Position numbers and translations under genes: made by a program | The notes under the pieces: generated by a model | Told to the model about the DNA's origin: nothing | Seen by the model: the letters and a program-made list of their open reading frames with translations, nothing else | Database searches by the model: none | Shown: piece by piece, positions 56,904 to 64,000 of the stretch | How the letters are laid out: each line of letters starts with the position of its first letter | How positions within the stretch are numbered: position 1 is the first letter of the stretch | NCBI RefSeq assembly: GCF_000472525.1 | Contig: NZ_AWZT01000009.1 | Location: forward strand, 88,965-152,964 | Direction of reading: 5' to 3' | DNA: 64,000 nucleotides | From: Paraburkholderia dilworthii | GTDB lineage: Bacteria > Pseudomonadota > Gammaproteobacteria > Burkholderiales > Burkholderiaceae

Positions 56904-59900
56904 ATGTCGAATGTACCCAAAAGTCCCGCCGCGGCGAACGAGAATGCGGTGCCGGCCGCCGATCAGGCGAAGGCCGGCGACGCGAAACGCCGCCCCGAAC
57001 AGGACGCGAACCGCAGCAATCCGGACGCGCCTCGCAAGGCGCGTGAGCCTCATCGTGCCGGTGTAGGCGCGCAGGCGTCTTCGAACGAGAAAAATCCGTC
57101 GCGTGCGGTGAAGGATCCGGGGCGCGGTGAGGCGCGCGAAGAACGCCAGTCGCGCGGACGAGGCGAACTACGCGAACGAGGTGAAGCGGGCCAACCGCGT
57201 AACCCACGCGAACGAGGCAAGCAACGCGGTTCGCGCGAGCCGGGGACGGCGCTTGAGCCGCGCGATGAGGCCGAGCCGCGCCAACAACGTCCGCCGCTTG
57301 AAAAAGACCTGTCGGGCGAGCAAGCCGAGCGGCCGCAATCCGGCAAGCAATCGCACCAACATTCGCCGCGCGAGCCGGAACAGCGGCGCGGGCCGAACGC
57401 GCCGAACGGGCCACGCGAGCCCGGCGAATCGCGCGCCGAACGCGAACCACGCGAGCCCCGCACCAGACGCGAGCCGCGCGTCGTCCAGCCGAATCCCATT
57501 CCGCCGATCACCTTTCCCGAAGCGCTGCCCGTCTCCGGCCGTCGCGACGAGATCGCGAAAGCGATCGCAGAAAATCAGGTGGTGATCGTGTCGGGCGAGA
57601 CCGGTTCGGGCAAGACCACGCAGTTGCCGAAAATCTGCCTCGCGCTCGGGCGCGGCCTGGGCTTGGGCGGCTCGGGGTTGATCGGCCATACGCAGCCGCG
57701 CCGCATCGCCGCGTCGGCGACGGGTCGGCGCATCGCCGAGGAGCTCGGCACGCCGTTCGGCGAAGTGGTCGGCTACAAGGTGCGCTTCACCGACAATCTG
57801 TCGCCGGGTGCATCGGTCAAGCTGATGACCGACGGCATTCTGCTCGCCGAAACACAGACCGATCCGCTGCTGAAAGCGTATGACACGCTGATCATCGACG
57901 AGGCGCACGAGCGAAGTCTCAACATCGACTTTCTGCTCGGCTATCTGAAGGAAATTCTCGTCAAGCGTCCCGATCTGAAGCTGATCGTGACGTCGGCGAC
58001 GATCGACGCAGATCGTTTCGCGCGCCACTTCGGCAGCGAGGACAAACCCGCGCCGGTGATCGAAGTGAGCGGGCGACTTTATCCAGTCGAGGTGCGCTAC
58101 CGTCCCGTCGCCGAAGAAAGCCCCGCTGTCAAAGCAGCGCAGGGGACATCAGGCGCATCAGGTGCATTAGGCGGATCAGGCGGATCGTCGTCCGCGGCGT
58201 CGCGCGACCGGCCGAAAAGCCAGCGCGATTCCGGCAAAGAGCGCGACCGCGACCTCATGGAAGCGATCGTCGACGCCGTCGACGAACTCTGCCGCGAAGG
58301 GCCCGGCGACGTGTTGGTATTTCTGCCCGGCGAGCGCGAAATTCGCGATGCCGCCGAGGCACTGCGCAAGCATCATCCGCCGCATACGGAAATCCTGCCG
58401 CTGTTCGCGCGCCTCTCGGCCGCCGACCAGGAGCGCGTGTTCCGTACCTCGAACGCGCGGCGAATCGTGCTCGCGACGAACGTGGCGGAGACGTCGCTCA
58501 CCGTGCCGGGCATTCGCTATGTGGTCGATACCGGCCTCGCGCGCGTCAAGCGCTATTCGTATCGCAACAAGGTCGAACAGTTGCAGGTCGAATCGATCTC
58601 GCAGGCCGCCGCGAATCAGCGGGCGGGGCGCTGCGGGCGTGTGGCCGACGGCATCTGTATTCGCCTCTACGACGAAAGCGATTGCCAGAGCCGCGTGCGT
58701 TTTACCGATCCAGAAATTCTGCGCTCGTCGCTGGCGTCGGTGATTCTGCGCATGAAGTCGCTGCATCTGACGGCGATCGAGACATTTCCGTTTATCGAGC
58801 CGCCGCCTGGCCGCGCGATCGCCGACGGTTATCAACTGCTCAACGAACTTGGCGCCGTCGACGACGACAACCAGCTCACGCCGCTCGGCCGCGAACTCGC
58901 GCGTCTGCCGCTGGACCCGCGCATCGGCCGGATGATTCTCGCCGCGCGCGATCAGCAATCGCTGAAGGAAGTGCTGATCATCGCGAGCGCGTTGTCGGTA
59001 CAGGATCCGCGCGACCGGCCGATCGAGGCGCAGGAACAGGCCGACCAGGCGCATCGCCGCTTTGCCGACGAGCGCTCGGAATTCCTGCAGTGGCTGAAAA
59101 TCTGGAACTGGTTCGAAGAAGCGATCGCGCACAAGAAGTCGAATAAGCAACTGCACGAGGAATGCCGGAAGAACTTCCTGTCGCAATTGCGTCTGCGTGA
59201 ATGGCGCGACGTGCATTCGCAATTGCTGACGGTGGTGCGCGAACACGGCTGGCGTTTGAATGAGGCTGAAGCGACCTTCGAGCAGATCCATCTCGCACTG
59301 CTGACGGGCCTGCTCGGCAACATCGGTCTGAAAGCCGACGATGAGCCGTACTATCTCGGCGCACGCGGCATCAAGTTCTATCTGTGGCCCGGCTCCGCGC
59401 TCGTGAAGAAAGCGGGCAAGTGGGTGATGGCCGCGGAACTGGTCGAGACGAGCCGTCTGTACGCGCGCTGCATCGCGAAGATCGAGCCCGAGTGGATCGA
59501 GAAGATCGGCGCGCATCTGCTGAAGAAATCGCTTTCCGAGCCGCATTGGGAAAAGCGCGCGGCGCAAGTGTCGGCGTTCGAGCGCGCGGTGCTGTACGGG
59601 CTGCCGATCTACCATCGGCGGCGCGTTAGTTTCGGCAAACAGGACCCGGCGCGGGCGCGCGAACTGTTCATTCGCGGCGCGCTTGTCGAAGGCGAATTCG
59701 ACACGAAGCTTGGATTTTTCGCGCACAACCGCAAGCTGCTTGCCGACATCGAGCAACTAGAACACAAGTCGCGCCGTCAGGATGTGCTCGTCGACGATGA
59801 GCTGATTTTTGCGTTCTACGACGAGGCGCTGCCAAAGGGCATTTATACCGGCGCGTCATTCGAGCGCTGGTATCGCGACGAAGTGAAGGAGAGCGCCCAG

Positions 59901-61481
59901 CCGGAAGACAAGCTGCGGCTGCTGTATCTGTCGCGCGACGACCTGATGCGGCACGAAGCCGCGGGCGTGACGACGGATCTGTTCCCGAAACGGATGACGA
60001 TGTCGGGCGTCGAAATGGCGCTCACCTATCACTTCGAGCCGGGTTCGCCGCGCGACGGCGTCACGCTCGCCGTGCCGCTCTATGCGCTGAACCAGGTCGA
60101 CGCGCGACGCTGCGAATGGCTCGTGCCCGGCATGCTGAAAGAAAAGACGCAACTGCTGCTGAAGTCCTTGCCGCAGAAACTGAGGCGCCACTGCGTGCCG
60201 CTGCCCGAATACGCGGCCGCCTTTGTCGACCGGCATGCCGCGCCGCGTTTTGCTGCGGGCGGTCCGCTCGAAGCGCTGATCGCCGATATTCGCGAGCAGA
60301 AGCAACTCATGCTGAAGCAATCGGACTTCAAGCTGGAGACCTTGCCGCCGCATCTGTTCATGAACTTCAAGGTCGTGGACGAACACGGGCGGCAACTGGC
60401 GATGGGGCGCAACCTGTCGCAGCTGCGCGCGGAACTTGGCGGCCAGGCGCAGCAGCATTTCCAGAAGATCGCGTCGAGCGCGGCAGGCGCGGCGTTGGCC
60501 GGGGCGGTCGGTTCGCGGACGGATGCGGCGGGAACGGCGCCTGCGTCGAGTGGCCCGGCGTCGCGCGGCAAGGGTCCGTCCGCGCCAGCGCCGCAGACGG
60601 CGTCCCAAGGCGGCGCGGCCGGCACTGCGCTGTACGAGAAGCTGACCACCTGGAACTTCGGCAAGTTGCCTGAATTGCTGGAAATTCGCCGCGGCGGCCA
60701 GACGTTGTTCGGCTACCCGGCTCTCGTGGATCGCGGTACACATTGCGACGTCGAGGTGTTCGATTCGCCGGACGAGGCGGCGCGGATTCATCGAGCGGGC
60801 TTGCGTCGATTGTTCGCGTTGCAGTTGAAGGAGCCGATCAAGTATCTGGAGAAAAATCTGCCGGGCTTGCGCGAAATGGCGATGCAGTTCATGACGCGCG
60901 GCACGCAGGAAGAGTTGCGCGATCAACTGATCGATACCGCGCTCGACCGTGCCTGCCTGCAAGACCCGCTACCGGACGACGACATGAGTTTCCATACGCG
61001 CCGCGATGAAGGGCGTAGCCGGCTGACGTTGCTGGCTCAGGAAATTACGCGACTCGTCGGGCAGATACTCGGCGAATACGCAGCGGTGCAGAAGAAACTG
61101 GTGCAGGCAAAGTCGTTCACGGCCGCCTACGCCGACATGCAGAATCAGCTCGACGCGCTGATTGGCAAGCGATTCGTGGTCGAGACACCGTACTCGCAAC
61201 TCACGCATTTTCCGCGCTATCTGAAGGGCATCGCGTTGCGGATCGACAAACTGAAGGCCGACCCCGCGCGCGATGCACGGCAGTTCGCCGAATTCCAGCC
61301 GTTGCTGCAAAACTATCAGCGCGCGGTCGCGCAGCGTGGCGGGGTGCCAGACGCGCGTCTCTCAGAGTTCCGCTGGCTGCTGGAAGAGTTGCGCATTTCG
61401 CTGTTCGCGCAGGAATTGCGCACGCCGATGCCTGTGTCGGTCAAGCGGCTTTATAAGGTGTGGGATTCGATGCAGCGATGA
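56904..61481 (+). CDS. hrpA: ATP-dependent RNA helicase HrpA (DEAH box)
   Basis: The product is 1525 residues, ~200 longer than E. coli HrpA owing to an Arg/Glu/Pro-rich N-terminal extension (residues 1-195) that looks disordered. The helicase core follows: Walker A GETGSGKTTQLP, DEAH in IIDEAHERSLN, motif III SATIDADRF and motif VI QRAGRCGR. A Gly/Ser-rich insertion occurs at ~412-445. Then come the HA2 and OB regions and the long C-terminal DUF3418 domain. HrpA acts on mRNA, including fimbrial mRNA processing and stalled-ribosome handling in E. coli. ATG 56904 has no Shine-Dalgarno sequence, in line with a leaderless transcript from the palindromic -10 box. Confidence 0.95.
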   Translation: MSNVPKSPAAANENAVPAADQAKAGDAKRRPEQDANRSNPDAPRKAREPHRAGVGAQASSNEKNPSRAVKDPGRGEAREERQSRGRGELRERGEAGQPRNPRERGKQRGSREPGTALEPRDEAEPRQQRPPLEKDLSGEQAERPQSGKQSHQHSPREPEQRRGPNAPNGPREPGESRAEREPREPRTRREPRVVQPNPIPPITFPEALPVSGRRDEIAKAIAENQVVIVSGETGSGKTTQLPKICLALGRGLGLGGSGLIGHTQPRRIAASATGRRIAEELGTPFGEVVGYKVRFTDNLSPGASVKLMTDGILLAETQTDPLLKAYDTLIIDEAHERSLNIDFLLGYLKEILVKRPDLKLIVTSATIDADRFARHFGSEDKPAPVIEVSGRLYPVEVRYRPVAEESPAVKAAQGTSGASGALGGSGGSSSAASRDRPKSQRDSGKERDRDLMEAIVDAVDELCREGPGDVLVFLPGEREIRDAAEALRKHHPPHTEILPLFARLSAADQERVFRTSNARRIVLATNVAETSLTVPGIRYVVDTGLARVKRYSYRNKVEQLQVESISQAAANQRAGRCGRVADGICIRLYDESDCQSRVRFTDPEILRSSLASVILRMKSLHLTAIETFPFIEPPPGRAIADGYQLLNELGAVDDDNQLTPLGRELARLPLDPRIGRMILAARDQQSLKEVLIIASALSVQDPRDRPIEAQEQADQAHRRFADERSEFLQWLKIWNWFEEAIAHKKSNKQLHEECRKNFLSQLRLREWRDVHSQLLTVVREHGWRLNEAEATFEQIHLALLTGLLGNIGLKADDEPYYLGARGIKFYLWPGSALVKKAGKWVMAAELVETSRLYARCIAKIEPEWIEKIGAHLLKKSLSEPHWEKRAAQVSAFERAVLYGLPIYHRRRVSFGKQDPARARELFIRGALVEGEFDTKLGFFAHNRKLLADIEQLEHKSRRQDVLVDDELIFAFYDEALPKGIYTGASFERWYRDEVKESAQPEDKLRLLYLSRDDLMRHEAAGVTTDLFPKRMTMSGVEMALTYHFEPGSPRDGVTLAVPLYALNQVDARRCEWLVPGMLKEKTQLLLKSLPQKLRRHCVPLPEYAAAFVDRHAAPRFAAGGPLEALIADIREQKQLMLKQSDFKLETLPPHLFMNFKVVDEHGRQLAMGRNLSQLRAELGGQAQQHFQKIASSAAGAALAGAVGSRTDAAGTAPASSGPASRGKGPSAPAPQTASQGGAAGTALYEKLTTWNFGKLPELLEIRRGGQTLFGYPALVDRGTHCDVEVFDSPDEAARIHRAGLRRLFALQLKEPIKYLEKNLPGLREMAMQFMTRGTQEELRDQLIDTALDRACLQDPLPDDDMSFHTRRDEGRSRLTLLAQEITRLVGQILGEYAAVQKKLVQAKSFTAAYADMQNQLDALIGKRFVVETPYSQLTHFPRYLKGIALRIDKLKADPARDARQFAEFQPLLQNYQRAVAQRGGVPDARLSEFRWLLEELRISLFAQELRTPMPVSVKRLYKVWDSMQR

Positions 61482-61786
61482 ACGAGCGGTGCGGACGATG
61501 CGGGCAAACGGCGGGGGCTGCGGTTCGCGCGTTTGCCTCGTCCGTGCACGCCGCTTGAGCCGTTGCCGCAGGATCGGTTTCCGCGCTTTCGACTCTCTTC
61601 GCGACGCTGAAAAGAGCGCGCGACAACCTTCCCTTGTGAGGACCGGTATCACGCACAAACGTGCGCAGGCCCGAGTCGAACCTGCGCCTACCTGTGACTC
61701 CGTTTATTTCACGGCGTATTGGACAGCGTGCCGCCGGACCGGAGGGCGGCGACGCGCCCGTTCCGGCAGCACGCGCTTACACGCGC
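61482..61786. other. 305-bp convergent intergenic stretch
   Basis: It lies between the hrpA and adhesin stop codons. I see no gene and no clear intrinsic terminator with a T run. Confidence 0.4.
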
Positions 61787-64000
61787 TTACCAGTGCATAC
61801 CCGCGCCGACGGATGCGCCGAACTGACCGCGCGAGTCGGTGCTGCCTTGCAGCTTGTAGACCCACTTGCCGGTTTCCGACAACTGCGACACGCCGATGGC
61901 CAGCGCCGATTGGCCTCCATAGGTGCCGCCGGCCATCGCGACCATGCCGTGACCTGGCAGGACCGCTTGCGGCAGGCCGGCCATAGCCAGCGCCGATGCA
62001 GTGCCGCCGTACGAATCGCGCCGGGCTGAGCGGATCTGGTCGTCGGTGTAGCTTTTCGCCTCGCCGACCGCGCCGCTCGCGCTCTGCTGCAACTGATTGA
62101 CGTTGACTGCATCGGTGCCTTGCACGCCGGCTGCAACATTGGCGATCTGGCGCTCCTGACCCGCCGCGCCGACCGATACCGTGTTCGCCCGATCCGCGAC
62201 CGAGCCTTGGCCCAAGGCGACGGAATTCTCGGCGCTGGCGGTAGCCGCCGCGCCAAAGGCGGCAGCGTTGTTGCCACTAGCGATGGAATTCGCGCCGAGT
62301 GCGGTCGCGTTAGCACCGGTGGCCCGGGCGTTCGCTCCGCCTGCGACCGAGTGCGCGCCCGACGACACCGCACCTTCCGTGTCGCGATTGCCTTCACCGC
62401 TGAAGAACGGATTCGCCGCATTGACGACAGCGTTGTTGACGGCGCCGTTGATGGCTGCATTCAATTGACCGACGTTGACGGCATCGGAAGCGTCGACGCC
62501 TGCTGCGACGTTGTGGATCGTGGTGCCGCCGCTCGCTGCATCGCCGCCGAGCGTGACGCTGTTCTTGTTGACGCTGCCGTCGCCGTTCTGGTCGTACATG
62601 ACCGCACCGTCGAGTTTTGCGGCGATAGTCGCGCCCTGGTCGCTCACGGCTTTCAACTGCGAGACGTTGACCGCGTCGGTGTCGGCAGTGCCGGCTGCGA
62701 CGTTCGTGATCTGGCGTTCGTTGCCGGCTGAGCCGACGGAGACGGTCCCGGCGCGATCGGCGACGGAGCCTTGGCCGAGGGCGACCGAGTTGGTGGCTAT
62801 GGCATTTGCCCGATAGCCCAAGGCAGCGGAGCCGTCGCTGGACGCAGTGGCGAAGCCGCCGACAGCGGTGCTGAAGTTGCCTTGCGCCTTCGAGCTGGTG
62901 CCGGCGGCGAAGCTGGCTTGGCCACTGGCTAGTGCCGAACTGCCGATGGCGACGGCGTTGGCGCCGGTCGCTGATGCGTCATCGCTGCCGTCGTTCAGGC
63001 CGTTGCCGTTTGCCTTGAAGTAGCGGGAGGCGTTCGCACTGGCGGTTTGCAATTGACTCACGTTGACCGCGTCGGTGTCGGCTGTGCCGGCTGCGACGTT
63101 CGTGATCTGGCGTTCGTTGCCGGCTGAGCCGACGGAGACGGTGTTGACTCGGTCCGCCAGTGAAGCCTGGCCCAAGGCTACCGAACCGTTAGCCGACGCA
63201 TTCGCGTCGTGGCCGATCGCAATCGAGTCCACCTTGCTGGCAACGGCGGCATAACCAATCGCCACGCTGCCCGCCGACGTTGCGGAGGCGTAGGTGCCGA
63301 GCGCGGCGGCGCCTGTGCCCGCGCCGGTGGAATTCGCGCCGAGCGCTGTGGCGTTGTCGCCGGAGGCGGTGGCGAGCACACCGGATGCGACGGCGTGCGT
63401 GCCGCTCGCCACGGCATCGTCCGTCCCGTCTGCGGGGCCTTCGGCCTTGAAGTAGTGCTGCGTACCGCTTTGCGCAATGGCGTCGACCTTGCTGTCGACC
63501 GCCTTCAACTGGCTGACGTTGACGGCGTCGGTCTTGTCCGCACCTGCGGCGACATTCGTCAGGCGACGCTCGTTGTCGCGTGAGCCTACTGATACTTCGC
63601 CATGTGCGGTCGTGCCGGCGATTGCCGCCGGGTCGGAATCCGTTGGTATGTAGGCGGGCGTGCTGAGATCCGCCCTTGTTGTCGAGCGCGCGCCGAGTGC
63701 GACGCTATTGTCAGCGGACGCCGCAGCGGCATAGCCGAGCGCTACGGAGTCCGAGGCCGTCGTGCTTGCTGCATAGCCAAGGGCGGTCGAGTTGTCGCCT
63801 GCGGCATTCGCCGATGCCCCGCCAGCGAAGGCGTTGTTGTTCGATGCAGTGGCGGCGTAGCCAAGGGCAACCGAGTTCAATGCGGTAGCGTTTGCCGCGT
63901 AGCCAAGCGCCGTCGAGTTATCGCCGGCCGCATTCGCCGATGCGCCGCCAGCGAAGGCGTTGCTGTTCGACGCCGCAGCGGCATAGCCTAGCGCAACCGA
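61787..64000 (-). CDS. YadA-like trimeric autotransporter adhesin, C-terminal part, cut by window edge
   Basis: 737 residues are visible; the start lies beyond the right edge. The region is built of YadA head repeats (units such as NSVALGQGSVADR and DNATALGANS) alternating with neck/stalk-connector blocks (VSVGSAGNERQITNVAAGTADTDAVNVSQL), which occur about four times. A short coiled coil and the membrane anchor end the protein: residues from GEAKSYTDDQIRS to the last strand, finishing in GMHW with the aromatic terminal residue needed for BAM. It is exported to the surface by the type Vc route and mediates adhesion. About a dozen N-X-S/T sequons lie in the visible part. The DNA repeats are near-identical, a risk for misassembly. 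Confidence 0.93.
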   Translation of the reverse strand, partial: SVALGYAAAASNSNAFAGGASANAAGDNSTALGYAANATALNSVALGYAATASNNNAFAGGASANAAGDNSTALGYAASTTASDSVALGYAAAASADNSVALGARSTTRADLSTPAYIPTDSDPAAIAGTTAHGEVSVGSRDNERRLTNVAAGADKTDAVNVSQLKAVDSKVDAIAQSGTQHYFKAEGPADGTDDAVASGTHAVASGVLATASGDNATALGANSTGAGTGAAALGTYASATSAGSVAIGYAAVASKVDSIAIGHDANASANGSVALGQASLADRVNTVSVGSAGNERQITNVAAGTADTDAVNVSQLQTASANASRYFKANGNGLNDGSDDASATGANAVAIGSSALASGQASFAAGTSSKAQGNFSTAVGGFATASSDGSAALGYRANAIATNSVALGQGSVADRAGTVSVGSAGNERQITNVAAGTADTDAVNVSQLKAVSDQGATIAAKLDGAVMYDQNGDGSVNKNSVTLGGDAASGGTTIHNVAAGVDASDAVNVGQLNAAINGAVNNAVVNAANPFFSGEGNRDTEGAVSSGAHSVAGGANARATGANATALGANSIASGNNAAAFGAAATASAENSVALGQGSVADRANTVSVGAAGQERQIANVAAGVQGTDAVNVNQLQQSASGAVGEAKSYTDDQIRSARRDSYGGTASALAMAGLPQAVLPGHGMVAMAGGTYGGQSALAIGVSQLSETGKWVYKLQGSTDSRGQFGASVGAGMHW

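Noticed and set aside
58176..59756. Long minus-strand open frame (526 codons) opposite hrpA
   Set aside because: Antisense shadow of the helicase core.
61787..64000. CRISPR-like array suggested by regular DNA repeats
   Set aside because: The repeats are in frame and encode YadA-type head and connector units; there are no unique spacers of constant length and no cas genes.

Overview
The window is high-GC chromosomal DNA with the gene content of a Burkholderiales bacterium, most like Paraburkholderia or Burkholderia. Pointers are the DUF2844/DUF3443 pair, a BamC lipoprotein, an MHS-family ProP-like carrier, YggX beside an ArgA of the kinase+GNAT type, a pentapeptide MXKDX protein and a very long YadA-like trimeric autotransporter. 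Almost all of it is ordinary, densely packed chromosome. I saw no insertion sequence, prophage, integrase, CRISPR array or rRNA. One tRNA (Leu, UAA) is present. The genus assignment is an inference from gene families.

Left part (1-13 kb): the N-terminal part of an HMW1C-like protein N-glycosyltransferase leaves the left edge, followed by DUF3443/DUF2844 secreted proteins, bamC, a small membrane protein, and an unannotated stretch (5158-5647) that looks like a sigma-54-dependent small-RNA locus. It carries an upstream palindrome, an IHF consensus site, a -24/-12 promoter and two tandem terminators, with no convincing reading frame. Then come a DMT exporter, an L-lactate permease, small envelope lipoproteins, thiC under a TPP riboswitch, and rnk.

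13-27 kb: a four-gene periplasmic redox cluster (DUF1223, cytochrome b561-like, Tat-exported molybdopterin oxidoreductase, MXKDX protein), another DMT exporter, a frameshifted 2,4-dienoyl-CoA reductase (fadH), a DUF4397 lipoprotein, entericidin, and a signalling/stress block. That block has a NarX-type histidine kinase diverging from two DUF1328 membrane peptides, a ferritin-like protein, a NarL-type regulator and a receiver-only protein. An MFS exporter follows.

27-46 kb: two sugar/phosphate-type uptake systems flank the tRNA-Leu. The first is one minus-strand operon: LacI regulator with its own operator, binding protein, two permeases, ATPase and a GpdQ-like phosphodiesterase, which suggests uptake and hydrolysis of a phosphodiester. 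The second is a ribose-type ABC importer (ATPase, permease, binding protein) followed by L-fuconate dehydratase, which suggests L-fucose or a related sugar. Next are a YgjP-like peptidase, a YdeP-type molybdoenzyme divergent from a MocR regulator, a small winged-helix protein, and a BMP-type nucleoside-binding protein followed by a nucleoside deaminase.

46-64 kb: a GAF-PAS-GGDEF-EAL cyclic-di-GMP protein, a MerA-like flavoenzyme, a TMEM175-type channel, a YfcE-type phosphoesterase, a ProP-like carrier, yggX, and argA divergent from hrpA. Only 23 bp separate the argA and hrpA start codons, and those 23 bp contain a palindromic -10 box. The C-terminal part of a trimeric autotransporter adhesin leaves the right edge. 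The glycosyltransferase at one end and the adhesin at the other make a possible, untested enzyme/substrate pair.
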